DNA from: Frigoribacterium sp.
GTDB lineage: Bacteria; Actinomycetota; Actinomycetes; Actinomycetales; Microbacteriaceae
DNA length: 64,000 nucleotides
Direction of reading: 5' to 3'
Assembly: GCA_025363205.1 (NCBI GenBank)
Contig: JANYEI010000139.1
Coordinates: 19,151-83,150 of the forward strand
Shown here: positions 51,749-60,572 of the stretch, in pieces
Layout: each line of letters begins with the position of its first letter
Numbering within the stretch: the stretch's first letter is position 1
Position numbers and translations under genes: made by a program
The notes under the pieces: generated by a model
Database searches by the model: none
Told to the model about the DNA's origin: nothing
The model's input: only the letters and a program-made list of their open reading frames with translations

Positions 51749-52456
51749 ATGTCTGCGCACCTTGAGTATGCTTTTGCGTCGCAAGCCAACGTGATCCAGC
51801 ACCGAATTGAGGACCGACCCATGGGCCAGACACCCGCTCCCCTGATGGAATTCGTTACCCACATCCGGGCTCGCCAGCACTCGACCGGCACGCGCCAGAT
51901 CCTCGGTATCGCCGGAGCACCCGGAACCGGCAAGTCCACCTTCGCCCGCAGCCTTGCAGATGCCCTCGGCGGGCAGCGGAGCGTCGTCGTGCCAATGGAC
52001 GGCTTCCATCTCGCGAACGAAATCATCGAGGGAACTCCTCTTCGCAGTCGCAAGGGAGCGATCGACACCTTCGACGTCGGTGGCTACCTCTCACTCCTTG
52101 ACCGGCTTCGCGCTCGTGAGGAGCCGACGGTGTACGCGCCCTCCTACCGGCGCGGTCTCGAGGAACCGATCGCCGCCTCCATCGCGGTGCCACACGCCAT
52201 CGATTTCGTCATCACGGAGGGCAATTATCTTCTCTCGACTTCGCCTGGCTGGGATCGCATCCAATCCCTGCTTGATGAAATCTGGTTCATCGACACAGCG
52301 CGCGAACTCCGGGTTGAGCGACTCATCGAACGCCACGTCGCCTTCGGAATGACCAGGGAGTCGGCTGTCGCGTGGGCCACCGGACCGGATGAAGCGAACG
52401 CCCGCTATATCGAGTCGACCCGGTACCGCGCAGATCGTCAGATTTCGGGCGCCTGA
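51749..52456 (+). CDS. P-loop nucleoside/sugar kinase family protein
   Basis: 235 residues from ATG 51749 (ATG 51821 is an alternative). Walker A reads GIAGAPGTGKSTF, the Walker B/substrate region VVPMDGFHLAN, then FDVGGYLSLLDRL, YAPSYRRGLEEP and FVITEGNYLL. This resembles the uridine kinase/phosphoribulokinase-like proteins annotated 'nucleoside/nucleotide kinase family' (YggC or FrcK type). The substrate cannot be named: pantothenate, uridine and fructose kinases of this fold all remain possible. The gene ends 23 bases before the 3' end of the oppositely oriented rnpB. Confidence 0.8.
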   Translation: MSAHLEYAFASQANVIQHRIEDRPMGQTPAPLMEFVTHIRARQHSTGTRQILGIAGAPGTGKSTFARSLADALGGQRSVVVPMDGFHLANEIIEGTPLRSRKGAIDTFDVGGYLSLLDRLRAREEPTVYAPSYRRGLEEPIAASIAVPHAIDFVITEGNYLLSTSPGWDRIQSLLDEIWFIDTARELRVERLIERHVAFGMTRESAVAWATGPDEANARYIESTRYRADRQISGA

Positions 52457-52479
52457 TGGCCAACCAATGACCAGGATAT

Positions 52480-52856
52480 GAATGGGCCGGCTATTACGCC
52501 GGGTTCTGTCCCGACACATCCGAGAATGTGTCATCGACGGTCATCTATCTACGATGTACGTTGCCGCACACCTCTAGCGGTCTACCCGGAAACTGGACGA
52601 GCCGCCCGTAACGCTCCCTGTTCGACCTTGCTCCGGGCGAGGTTTACCCAGCCGACCCGATCACACGGGTCGCTGGTGGTCTCTTACACCACCGTTTCAC
52701 CCTTACCTGAGTCCCGAAGGACCCCGGCGGTCTGCTTTCTGTTGCACTTTCTCGCGGGTTACCCCGGGTGGGAATTACCCACCGCCCTGCTCTGTGGAGC
52801 CCGGACGTTCCTCGGTACCCCCTGAAGGATAACGCGACCGTCTTGCCGACCCATTC
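52480..52856 (-). ncRNA. rnpB: RNase P RNA (bacterial class A)
   Basis: Read on the minus strand the region contains the universal RNase P elements: GAGGAACGTCCGGGCTCC near the 5' end, CAGAGCAGGGCGGTGGGTAA, ACAGAAAGCAGACCGCC (P4/CR-II-III region) and GACAGAACCCGGCGTA near the 3' end. The P1 stem closes the molecule: GAATGGGTCGG (complement of 52846-52856) with CCGGCCCATTC (complement of 52480-52490). Length ~377 bases fits actinobacterial RNase P RNA. It cleaves tRNA 5' leaders with the RnpA protein. Open frames inside it are not genes. Confidence 0.95.
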
Positions 52857-52887
52857 GAGTGGACAGCTTAGCCCAGAGAGCGCGACG

Positions 52888-53628
52888 CTATAACCCGGAT
52901 TCCCCTGTGCGCACGAGGATCGCGCTGCTCTCCGGGCACAGCAAGACGTCGTCCGGCGCCGCAGCACGGATCGCAGCCAGGTCGAATTCGTTGAGCTCCA
53001 GACCGCTCGCCACCGAAATCCCTCCTCGCAGCAGGGACGCTCCCTGCCCGTAGCGGGCCCGCTGGCGCTCATAAAGGGCGAGAAGATCTTCGGGAAGCTT
53101 GCCCGCGATCGTCGAACGGTTGGCCGCAGAGTGAGCGCGTTCGTCGGTGAGACCCCTGAGAGACTCGTCTTTCTCGGCAACGATGCCGACGATCTTCGCC
53201 TGCAGCTCGTCGTGCTTCGCCCGCAGCTCCCGTGCAGCACCTTCGAGCGCCTCCACCCGTTCCATCACCCCGAGCTCAATCTCCTCGAGTTCCCGCTGGC
53301 GTCGGGTGAGACCGGCGAGCTCGCTCTCCAGTCCCGCCACATCCTTGACCGAGGAGGAAGCCTGCAAGCGGCCGGCGTCGCGCGTGATGCGTGCCTCGAC
53401 CAGTGCGACATCGGATTCGATTCGACCGAGTTCCCGCTGAGCATCCTCCAGCGCACCCGTCGCACTGAGCGTCTCCCCGCGCAGCGCCGTCGACTCACTT
53501 TCGAGTCCGACGAGCACCGCCAGTTGCGGAATCATCTTCGCCTTGTGTTCGAGTTGCTGGATGCGCGTATCGAGCGCCTGCAGTTCGAGAAGGTGAGCCT
53601 GGTCGGTCGGGCTGGCTTTCAGCGCCAT
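52888..53628 (-). CDS. CT398-like coiled-coil hairpin protein with degenerate zinc ribbon
   Basis: 246 residues. Residues ~10-175 form a long helical coiled coil (DTRIQQLEHKAK, then many E/L/R heptads). The C-terminal part is the DUF164-type zinc ribbon position, usually with two CxxC pairs, but here it reads GGISVASGLELNE and LLCPESSAILV, leaving one Cys of four. Zinc binding is therefore unlikely. Function of the family is unknown; proposed roles involve protein scaffolding. It is followed by the Nif3-like gene upstream in the same direction (gap 19 bases), as in most actinobacteria. Confidence 0.85.
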   Translation of the reverse strand: MALKASPTDQAHLLELQALDTRIQQLEHKAKMIPQLAVLVGLESESTALRGETLSATGALEDAQRELGRIESDVALVEARITRDAGRLQASSSVKDVAGLESELAGLTRRQRELEEIELGVMERVEALEGAARELRAKHDELQAKIVGIVAEKDESLRGLTDERAHSAANRSTIAGKLPEDLLALYERQRARYGQGASLLRGGISVASGLELNEFDLAAIRAAAPDDVLLCPESSAILVRTGESGL

Positions 53629-53647
53629 GGGTGCCTCATTCGGTTGG

Positions 53648-54481
53648 TCATTGGACGATCGTGAAATCCCAGGGGTCGGTGCGAAGATCGCTCACCGTGA
53701 CAGCGACGCCCGGGAGGGCGGCGCGAAGTTCCTTGGCAGCCACATCGAGCCAGAGCCACTCGCTCGCCCAGTGCGACACGTCGATCAGCGCGGGCCCAGC
53801 ACCTACTTTCGCGTTCTCCCTCGACTCGGACGCGGGATGATGGCGCAGGTCCGAGGTGATGTAGACGTCGGCCGCGAGCACCGCAGCCTCAGCGAGAAGC
53901 GAGTCACCCGCCCCTGAACACAGGGCGACCGTCTCGATGAGGCGATCGTAATCTCCGGCGACACGGATGCCCGATGCCGTTGCTGGCAGGATCTCGGCGA
54001 GCTGGCGAGCCAGTCGGCCCAGCGTGGTCGGCTCGGGAAGTCGACCGACTCGCCCGAGACCCCGGGACGATGTCGGACCGACCGTGATCGGAAGAGCGTC
54101 GACCAGACCGAGGTGTTCGGCCAGAACGGCCGATGTGCCGGTCTCGACGATATCGGCATTGGTGTGGGCCGCGATCAGCGCGCACCCCCCGCGGATGAGT
54201 CGGGCGATCACAACGCCCTTGTAGTGATCTTCGGCGACGCTGGTGACGCCCCGCAGAAGAAGGGGGTGATGTACGAGCAGGAGGTCGGCGCCCGCCGCAA
54301 CGGCCTCATCCGCGATATCCGGCACCGCATCGACCGCGAGGTGGAGGGACGTAACGGCCGCACCGGGACTCCCGGAGAGCAAGCCGGGCGCGTCCCAGCC
54401 TTCCGCACCGGCGATCGGCCAGAGCCGTTCGACAACGGTGCAGACATCCGCGACGGTGCTCGCGGCCGGGGAGAGAGGCAT
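53648..54481 (-). CDS. Nif3-like dinuclear metal-centre protein
   Basis: 277 residues. Metal ligands are visible as LLLVHHPLLLRG (His-His), AAHTNADIV (His and Asp) and a C-terminal DVSHWASE (His, Glu). The family forms toroidal hexamers with a two-metal site; it is sometimes annotated as a GTP cyclohydrolase I type 2 homologue, but function is unproven. ATG 54481. Pairing with the CT398-like zinc-ribbon protein is conserved in actinobacteria. Confidence 0.87.
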   Translation of the reverse strand: MPLSPAASTVADVCTVVERLWPIAGAEGWDAPGLLSGSPGAAVTSLHLAVDAVPDIADEAVAAGADLLLVHHPLLLRGVTSVAEDHYKGVVIARLIRGGCALIAAHTNADIVETGTSAVLAEHLGLVDALPITVGPTSSRGLGRVGRLPEPTTLGRLARQLAEILPATASGIRVAGDYDRLIETVALCSGAGDSLLAEAAVLAADVYITSDLRHHPASESRENAKVGAGPALIDVSHWASEWLWLDVAAKELRAALPGVAVTVSDLRTDPWDFTIVQ

Positions 54482-54543
54482 CCGCCCATCTTAGTTTCGT
54501 CAGAGGGCGGCGGATGCGGGAGCGTCCCGATGTCCCTTCCCCG

Positions 54544-56955
54544 TCAGGTGCGTGACGCTTGCCGGCGCTCCTGACGGCGGATCGTCGAGATTCCGGCGAC
54601 GAGGGGGGTGAGTAATCCGAGCGCAAGAGACACCAGGACGCCAAGGTCAGTGTCGCCGAGCGCGCTCGACAGAGGCACTCCGACGGCGCTAAAGAGGTAG
54701 CCCTCCCAGCGGAGTCCCACGACGGTCGCGGAGGTGAATCCGAGGCCGATCACTGAGGCCACCACCAGCATTGCAAGATTAAGCCAGTTGACATCGGGGT
54801 AGATTCCCCCCCGCGCGAGAAGCGACCTGGTATCGAAACGCCGACGCCGCAGGATCATTTCGGCGGAGAAGATACCCGCCCAGGCGGCGACCGGCACCGC
54901 GAGCGTGGTCGCGAGATCACGAAAGACCATCACGACACTGCTCACCGTAAAGCCAAGGGCGATGGCCACGGCGAACACCAGCACTCCGACGATGACCGTT
55001 GCACCACTTCTGGTGACTCTCAGTCCCAAGGCCCCCAGGGCGAACCCGCCGGAATAGATGCTGAGGACCACTCCGGAGAGAAGGCTGAGGGCAGTGGCCG
55101 CAATGAGGGGAACCGGGTACCAGCTCGGAAGGAGGCCAGCAATGGTGTCGATCGGGCTACTGCCAAGCCCCTGTGCGGTCACCTCGCTCGACGCAGCGAG
55201 CACGGCGCCGTATCCGATCAATAGGAACGCCGGAAGCGTCGTTCCAAACGAAGCCAAGAGCATGGATGCTCCACCCGACGAGCTGGGGCGCTGGTAGCGG
55301 GCAAGATCTCCGCTGCTGTTCGCCCAGACCAATCCGACGAAGCTGAAGACGAGCACGACCCCGGTCACCACCAGAATCACCGGCCCGTCTCGCACCGTCA
55401 GAGCTGTCGTGAGGTTCACCGCTGGCCAGGTGATGACGACAACGGAGGCGATGAGCACGGCAGAGAGGATGCCGAGCACGAGCTGGATCCGCGCGAACAG
55501 AGCGTAGCCGAAATAGGCCACGATCAGGGCGAGCAGAAAACCGACCGCCATCACGATCACCATCACCTGCAACTCCGTGAGCGAACCGGCCAGCTTCGCG
55601 CCGACCAGGATTCGGGCGGTCGCCGCCGCGATCATCCACAACAGCACCGCTCCCCAGAACAGCCGGCTCAAGAGGGCGATCGATGCCGGCAGGATATTGC
55701 CGAGGTGACCAAAAGTGGCCCGGGAGACCACCATGACTGGCTGCCCGCTCCACTTGCCCGCGAGGGTGCCGAGCCCGAGGGGGAGAAAAGAGATCGAAAC
55801 TCCGATGAACGTCGCAACGACCGCCTGGCGCAGGCTCATGCCAAGGGAGAAAATTGCACCGCCGAACGCGAGGCTCAGCACCGACGAATTCGCAGCAAAC
55901 CAGAGCCAGAAAAGTCGGGATGCCCGGCCAACCCGCTGGTCGAGGGGGGTCGGGTTCGATCCGCTCGACTCTGGAGCGAAAGCCCGCGGGCTGACAGGAT
56001 TGGTGTCGACGACGTCGGCGGCAGCGGGGCGAAGCCAAGGGCTTGTTTGTGCGCGAGCGACGAGATCAGCTTCGTCGGCCGTTTCGAAGTCGTCTTGGCC
56101 AGAATCATCACGGCCCGGCGATACCGTGTCCTGCGAACGGAACCCGAGCGGGAAGACCGTGGGGCCGGCGGAATAGGGCTGCGGCTCGACGAGGTCATAA
56201 AACGGCGGATTCGAGGCTGGCAGATCGGGCGTCGACGGTTCGGAAGCCGCCAATTCTGGGGCTGCCGCATCCTCTACCGGAGCAAACACTGTCGATGCCG
56301 ATGGGGTGTCGCCGAATTCCCCTGCGGATTCAGGGGCGCTCGGTGCCGGGGAAAAATCCGGCGAAAGGGCGACCTCCGGTTTCGAGTCATTGCCAGCAGG
56401 AAGTGGAGCCGACGCGGACACTGCAATCGGAGCGCGCCCCCCTCTGCCCCTTGCGTGCTCCTCTCGGCTGAGTGCCAGTTCCGCATCTCGAAGAGAACGA
56501 CGAGTCGGACGCGGTGCCTCATTAGTAGCCGGCGCCGATTCTGCCTCGAACACAACCGGTCGGCCAGAGGGAGCGGGGAGTTCGGCCAGGAGTCGGGCGG
56601 GCATCGCGCTGACCGAGATCGATGACACCGGCACGGTACCGGCGTCTGCCGGCGGCAATGGGAGGCCGCTCACTGTGAAGAGTTGAGCCTCTGCCGCGGC
56701 TCGCGGAGCCCTGAGGCCGGTCGCGACCGCGCGCGCGAGGGGCGGAGGCAGAGGTGTGCTCACGGCCGGTGTGGTGGGAGGAGCCATGATCGCGATGGCG
56801 CCGGTCAGTCCGAGGCGTTCGGCCTCATCCGCCATTGCGGCCGCGAGCACATCGTCGTCGTAACGTTCCGAGTGGTCGACTGCGGCGGTCGGCACGAATG
56901 TGGCACGGCGAGCACCCGTTTCGAGGTCGGCCCGAGGATCGTCGTCAGTATCCAT
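54544..56955 (-). CDS. NCS1-type cytosine/purine permease with ~340-residue N-terminal extension
   Basis: About 803 residues from ATG 56955. The last ~464 residues form a normal NCS1 permease: QRVGRASRLFWLWFAANSS, GKWSGQPVMVVSRATFGHLGN (in parts GKWSGQPVMV, SRATFGHLGN) and about 12 helices, ending basic. The first ~340 residues are unusual: acidic, Pro/Ala/Ser-rich, mostly disordered, with no recognised domain apart from short polar blocks such as SLRDAELALSREEHARGRGG (in part). Normal NCS1 proteins have only 20-40 residues there. An internal start nearer the permease would give a standard protein, but the frame is open and composition is coding-like throughout. Confidence 0.72.
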   Translation of the reverse strand: MDTDDDPRADLETGARRATFVPTAAVDHSERYDDDVLAAAMADEAERLGLTGAIAIMAPPTTPAVSTPLPPPLARAVATGLRAPRAAAEAQLFTVSGLPLPPADAGTVPVSSISVSAMPARLLAELPAPSGRPVVFEAESAPATNEAPRPTRRSLRDAELALSREEHARGRGGRAPIAVSASAPLPAGNDSKPEVALSPDFSPAPSAPESAGEFGDTPSASTVFAPVEDAAAPELAASEPSTPDLPASNPPFYDLVEPQPYSAGPTVFPLGFRSQDTVSPGRDDSGQDDFETADEADLVARAQTSPWLRPAAADVVDTNPVSPRAFAPESSGSNPTPLDQRVGRASRLFWLWFAANSSVLSLAFGGAIFSLGMSLRQAVVATFIGVSISFLPLGLGTLAGKWSGQPVMVVSRATFGHLGNILPASIALLSRLFWGAVLLWMIAAATARILVGAKLAGSLTELQVMVIVMAVGFLLALIVAYFGYALFARIQLVLGILSAVLIASVVVITWPAVNLTTALTVRDGPVILVVTGVVLVFSFVGLVWANSSGDLARYQRPSSSGGASMLLASFGTTLPAFLLIGYGAVLAASSEVTAQGLGSSPIDTIAGLLPSWYPVPLIAATALSLLSGVVLSIYSGGFALGALGLRVTRSGATVIVGVLVFAVAIALGFTVSSVVMVFRDLATTLAVPVAAWAGIFSAEMILRRRRFDTRSLLARGGIYPDVNWLNLAMLVVASVIGLGFTSATVVGLRWEGYLFSAVGVPLSSALGDTDLGVLVSLALGLLTPLVAGISTIRRQERRQASRT

Positions 56956-56992
56956 GGCGGGTTTCCATGCCCAAGATAATACGGGTTCACAG

Positions 56993-57125
56993 TCATTTAT
57001 CGGGGTGACGGGCCGCACTCATCGCGGTTACTCCCGCGAGGATAAGAGCCAGCCCACCCAACCGCCGCCAGTGACTCGCCGAGCATCGCAACGGCGAGAG
57101 CCCTGGCGATCAGCGACGCGATGCG
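56993..57125 (-). pseudogene. Possible remnant of an EamA/DMT transporter C-terminus
   Basis: On the minus strand, ASLIARALAVAMLGESLAAVG followed, after a one-base frame change, by GLALILAGVTAMSAARHP and a stop at 56993 reads like the last helix pair of an EamA-type drug/metabolite transporter (LGE...G..LIL.G). Only ~40 residues are recognisable, with no start. The rest of the 420-bp gap 56956-57376 shows no gene, only AT-richer sequence at 57290-57340 that probably holds the promoter for the next gene. Confidence 0.35.
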
Positions 57126-57376
57126 GGAATGGCGTCGAAGTCGGCTCGGGTCCGCGCTTCTCGCGGTCACACCCACGGGACACGACTTTCTGAGTCGCAC
57201 CGGCAGGCCAGACACGGCGCCGGTGAGCCAGAAACGACACGCAGAATGGCTCCCAAGTAAACGCCACGCAGCCAACTGCTCTCCCGATCATTTTTCCCGG
57301 CGGTTGAGGTAGTAACGTACATTTCACTATTGAGGGCGTCGATCCTCGATTCACCGGCACAAGCAGGAGATTACGC

Positions 57377-57697
57377 GTGGGTAAGTTGCTCTACGGCCAG
57401 ACGATAGAAGTGATCTTCGACGATCGCGTCCTTGCCCACCTCCAATTGGTCATCGGCCTGAAGTTGCGACGCGACGAGAGCTTTTTCTTCTCCTGGCGTG
57501 ATGAACATACACTCGGCGATGGGCGGAGCGTGATCTGGCTTGACCCGGGCATACCCCTGGTTTTTCGTTATGACGGCGGGCGTATGCCGAAGATCAACCG
57601 TGAGTGGCTTGAAGCCCTCACGCTCTCCTCGAACAGCGCCCAGGGCCTTCAACTGACCGAGGAGGTTGGCACTCTCGGCAAGACATTAGAAGAGTGA
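57377..57697 (+). CDS. DUF7882-like small protein of Microbacteriaceae
   Basis: 106 residues from GTG 57377 with AGGAG upstream. It reads MGKLLYGQTIEVIFDDRVLAHL at the start (in part KLLYGQTIEV), then KLRRDESFFFSW and ending in LTEEVGTLGKTLEE. Proteins with this KLLYG...FDDR.LAHLQ...KLRR.ESF.FSW pattern are very common in Microbacteriaceae, often in several copies, and are annotated as DUF7882 or ATP-dependent ligase-like. Function is unknown. It is convergent with the sigma factor gene. Confidence 0.75.
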   Translation: MGKLLYGQTIEVIFDDRVLAHLQLVIGLKLRRDESFFFSWRDEHTLGDGRSVIWLDPGIPLVFRYDGGRMPKINREWLEALTLSSNSAQGLQLTEEVGTLGKTLEE

Positions 57698-57710
57698 GCG
57701 GCCTGGGCCG
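57697..57710. terminator. Short GC hairpin after the DUF7882-like gene
   Basis: GCGGC - CTGG - GCCGC (57697-57710), starting in the stop-codon region and followed by CCCTTTAATGTTT. It lies between two convergent genes. Short stem, so moderate support. Confidence 0.45.
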
Positions 57711-57731
57711 CCCCTTTAATGTTTGCGCTGA

Positions 57732-58691
57732 TCAGGCCAGGTAGGAATGCAAGTCTTCGCTGCGCAGGCGCTTGAGACTTCGGGTCTCCAACTGGCGCAC
57801 CCGCTCGCGGGTGATTCCGTACAACTCTCCCACCTCGTCGAGCGTGAGCGCTTGGCGACCTTCGAGACCGAACCGCAGGCGGATGACCGTTGCGTCTCGA
57901 GGCGGCAAAGCGTCGAGCTTGCGCCGGATGTCGTCATGCCGCAGGTCGAGTTCGACAGACTCGTGAGGTTGCGGGGTGTCAGTGTCCTCGATGAGGTCGC
58001 CGAGCTCGGTGTTGCCGTCGTCTCCGATGGGGATGCCGAATGAAATCGTGTCGTGGTCTGATTTCGCCAACTTGATGACCTCGGCCACGCTCACCTGGGC
58101 GGAATCTGCAACCTCTTCGATCGTGGGGGTGCGGCCGAGCTCGTTGGTGAGGTCGCGGCGCACCCGGTCGAGTTTGTCCATTTTCTCGACGGTGTGCACA
58201 GGGATGCGGATTATCCGGCTCGAGTCCGCGATGCCGCGCAGGATCGACTGCCGAATCCACCAGGTGGCGTAGGTGGAGAATTTGTTGCCGATCGCGTAGT
58301 CGAACTTCTCAACCGCGCGCACCAGGCCAAGGTTTCCCTCCTGGATCACGTCCATGATTGGCAGCCCTCGGCCCGCGTATCGCTTGGCGATGCTGACGAC
58401 GAGGCGCAAATTCGCACAAACGAACTGCTGGTATGCGGCATCCCCGTCCCGGGCCAACCAGAGGAGTTCCCGCTTCGACTTGCTGTCGAGCTCTGGCTGC
58501 TCACCCAGTCTCTCCCCGGCAAGCACCCCCGTTTCGATCCTGCGCGCGAGGCTTACTTCCTCCTCGGCGGTGAGAAGTTGAGCACGCCCGATCCGCTGCA
58601 GATAGTCGCGAAGGGGATCGACCGATACCTGCGCCGCGCCACGGGGCCACTCGATGGCGGATTCATCGTTTTCATAAGCGTTGATTGTCAT
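57732..58691 (-). CDS. Group 2-type sigma-70 factor (SigB/HrdB paralogue)
   Basis: 319 residues. It lacks the long N-terminal region of RpoD but has region 1.2 ([22 protein letters not shown]), region 2 with [27 protein letters not shown] (in parts), [10 protein letters not shown], region 3 and region 4 with [18 protein letters not shown]. Region 2.4 and 4.2 closely resemble those of the rpoD gene at 25441, so it likely reads similar promoters under stress or stationary phase, as SigB (MysB) does in mycobacteria and corynebacteria. ATG 58691 ([10 protein letters not shown]). Confidence 0.9.
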   Translation of the reverse strand: MTINAYENDESAIEWPRGAAQVSVDPLRDYLQRIGRAQLLTAEEEVSLARRIETGVLAGERLGEQPELDSKSKRELLWLARDGDAAYQQFVCANLRLVVSIAKRYAGRGLPIMDVIQEGNLGLVRAVEKFDYAIGNKFSTYATWWIRQSILRGIADSSRIIRIPVHTVEKMDKLDRVRRDLTNELGRTPTIEEVADSAQVSVAEVIKLAKSDHDTISFGIPIGDDGNTELGDLIEDTDTPQPHESVELDLRHDDIRRKLDALPPRDATVIRLRFGLEGRQALTLDEVGELYGITRERVRQLETRSLKRLRSEDLHSYLA

Positions 58692-58891
58692 GATTGACCC
58701 CTTTTCTGATTGCTCTCAGATTATGGGAATGCAGAATTTCGAGCTCAGGGCTTGACATCGATGCCGATCACCCGCTAGTCCTCACAGCTCACAATCGACG
58801 CCATCATCGCGAGCGAATGATGCCCTCTGGTAACCTGATGGTGTTTCGCCGGGCGGGCCAAGTTCCGGTTTCTCCGTGCGAGCTCCCCCCT

Positions 58892-59581
58892 ATGCCCTCT
58901 CCTCGACAGACTCCCTCTCCCCGACGCGCTGCACTCCGGTCACGCCGAGCGTCTCAAGCGCCGCGACGAGGGCGACTCGCCGTGGGTGCGTCCCTCGGTG
59001 CCCTTTCACTGCTGGCCGTTTTCGCCATCGCGCCGTCGGCTACCCCGGATGCCTCCGGCCAGCTCGCGCTCTACATCGCCGCTCACCCGCAGACCCTCCG
59101 CGTGTCGGAACGAGTGTCGATCGGCGACGGGTCTCGCGACGGCTACTCGACGACAGCGGGGGTCGCATCGCTCGCGGCCAGCGGCACCAACTATGACTGG
59201 GCGAAAATGGTGTTGCTCTCCGGCGGGTGGCCACAGTCGGAAGCGAACGTCACGGTAATGGTGCGCTGGATGCGGCAGGAGAACGACGCCGACAACTGGT
59301 GGAACCGCAACAACCCCATGAATAACGGCTACGGGTCCGGCGGCGGGGGCGGTACCGGCAGCTACGCAAATCTTGTGATTGCCGCCCAGAAGGCCGCGGA
59401 GAATCTGCAGCGCAATCCGTCGTTTGCAACAATCGTCGAAGCTTTTGCAGTTTCCGCCCCGACGTCTATCACCGAGCAGGCCATCTGGGCGTCACCCTGG
59501 GCGTCAAGCCATTACGGCAACGGCTCTCGGTGGCACACCTCCCCGGTGGCGGTCGTGACCTCCCCCGCCAACGCATGGTGA
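58892..59581 (+). CDS. Secreted lysozyme-like protein of unknown specificity
   Basis: 229 residues from ATG 58892. A basic, Arg/Ser/Pro-rich N-terminus (~30 residues) leads to one hydrophobic segment (LAVGASLGALSLLAVFAIAPSA), a signal anchor or signal peptide. The mature part has WMRQENDADNWWNRNNPMNNG, YANLVIAAQKAAENL and WASPWASSHYGNG (quoted in parts). The NNPMN pattern with a later Gly/Tyr end recalls glucosaminidase/lysozyme-like domains in actinobacterial phage lysins, so a peptidoglycan target is possible; I see no proven catalytic residue beyond the Glu of RQEN. An upstream in-frame start at 58694 is less likely. Confidence 0.6.
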   Translation: MPSPRQTPSPRRAALRSRRASQAPRRGRLAVGASLGALSLLAVFAIAPSATPDASGQLALYIAAHPQTLRVSERVSIGDGSRDGYSTTAGVASLAASGTNYDWAKMVLLSGGWPQSEANVTVMVRWMRQENDADNWWNRNNPMNNGYGSGGGGGTGSYANLVIAAQKAAENLQRNPSFATIVEAFAVSAPTSITEQAIWASPWASSHYGNGSRWHTSPVAVVTSPANAW

Positions 59582-59626
59582 CCAGACACCCACTCCCGAC
59601 CCGGCAGAACTCGGGGAATTCGACGA

Positions 59627-59654
59627 AAGGCCCCGGTCTTTCGACCAGGGCCTT
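59627..59654. terminator. Bidirectional hairpin terminator
   Basis: AAGGCCCCGGTC (59627-59638) pairs with GACCAGGGCCTT (59643-59654), one mismatch, TTTC loop. It lies between the convergent secreted-protein gene and the dioxygenase gene. Confidence 0.7.
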
Positions 59655-59674
59655 CCTCACGAACTGTCGGAGGA

Positions 59675-60448
59675 TCAGGCCTCGCTCATCGCCGTCTTCT
59701 CCGCCTGGCCCTTGGCCGCGTAGAAAGCTGCGCGTGCCGCAATGCGCCGCGCCTGTTCGGCCTGGCCGGCATCCAGCACTTCCTGCGGCACCTCGACATT
59801 GGGGACGCGGCTGACACCGTTGTGCTGTGCGATGTAGGCATCGAGCTCCGGGCCGGACTCCCACGAGGTAATCAAGCAATAGCGAGGTTCGCTGCCCAAA
59901 TGGGTGGCTGCGTGCCAGAGCCGCTGCGTATCGATAATCAGCTGGGCACCGGCTGGCAGCGCGATCCGATATTCGACGCTGGGATCTGTGCGGTTCTCGC
60001 GAAGCACAAAGTAGCTGTTCTCGTCGTCGGTGAGATTGAAGAATCCACGCACAACCCAGCCGGTGCCATCCGGATTAAGGCGGTTGTTATCGTCCTGGTG
60101 CAGGTTGTAGAGGGTGTCTGCGTAAACATTGGGCTGCAGCTCGATGACGCGGCAGCGACCAACGTTTGCACCCGGTTCCAGCGCGCGACGCACGAGGTTC
60201 GGCGCTTTCTCGACCTGCGACGGAATCCAGACGCCGTCCTTGTCAGTGCGCGGCGGCTTATGGTTCCAGAAACCGTTTACCTCGATCTCGCCCTTCGCAC
60301 TGGCGAGGGGTGCGAACTGCGTCTCGCCCGAGGACTTCCAGTCGACGAAATCGATATCCTCCCATTCTTTGGGGTCGAGCTCCTGGTTGTAGCGATCGAG
60401 GACGACATAACCGGTCTCTTCGAGAGCGGAGGACTTGATATAACCCAT
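59675..60448 (-). CDS. 2-oxoglutarate/Fe(II)-dependent dioxygenase-like (phytanoyl-CoA dioxygenase-like)
   Basis: 257 residues from ATG 60448 (ATG 60460 is possible). The iron triad is visible: HxD in LHQDDN (about residue 117) and the distal His in RLWHAATH (about 178), with the 2OG-binding Arg in EPRYCLITSW (about 187). The fold is a double-stranded beta helix. The substrate is unknown. A DtxR/IdeR-type iron box lies about 50 bases upstream, suggesting expression when iron is scarce, which would fit siderophore or iron-sparing metabolism. It stands alone, with a terminator after it. Confidence 0.75.
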   Translation of the reverse strand: MGYIKSSALEETGYVVLDRYNQELDPKEWEDIDFVDWKSSGETQFAPLASAKGEIEVNGFWNHKPPRTDKDGVWIPSQVEKAPNLVRRALEPGANVGRCRVIELQPNVYADTLYNLHQDDNNRLNPDGTGWVVRGFFNLTDDENSYFVLRENRTDPSVEYRIALPAGAQLIIDTQRLWHAATHLGSEPRYCLITSWESGPELDAYIAQHNGVSRVPNVEVPQEVLDAGQAEQARRIAARAAFYAAKGQAEKTAMSEA

Positions 60449-60500
60449 GATGCAGATCATGACCTTTCGTAGGGGGCCAGCGCGTTTTAACAGGCCCAAC

Positions 60501-60519
60501 TTAGGTAAGCCTAACATTT
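60501..60519. promoter_or_regulatory. Putative DtxR/IdeR iron box
   Basis: TTAGGTAAGCCTAACATTT matches the iron-box consensus TTAGGTTAGGCTAACCTAA at 14 of 19 positions, with the best-conserved TTAGG..AG.CTAAC core kept. It lies in the 124-bp gap between the divergent dioxygenase (start 60448) and GmrSD-like (start 60573) genes, at about 53 bases from each. Iron-bound DtxR/IdeR would repress one or both. Confidence 0.6.
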
Positions 60520-60572
60520 GGCACCATGCCGGGCCCGATCCACGCCGTCCTCCGAATAGGCTGGACTCAATT

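Noticed and set aside
52478-52825. Plus-strand open frame of 115 codons
   Set aside because: It lies within rnpB, whose conserved sequence and P1 pairing are clear on the minus strand.
57028-57360. Minus-strand open frames in the gap before the DUF7882-like gene
   Set aside because: No ribosome site or family match; only the last ~40 residues recall a transporter and are frameshifted.
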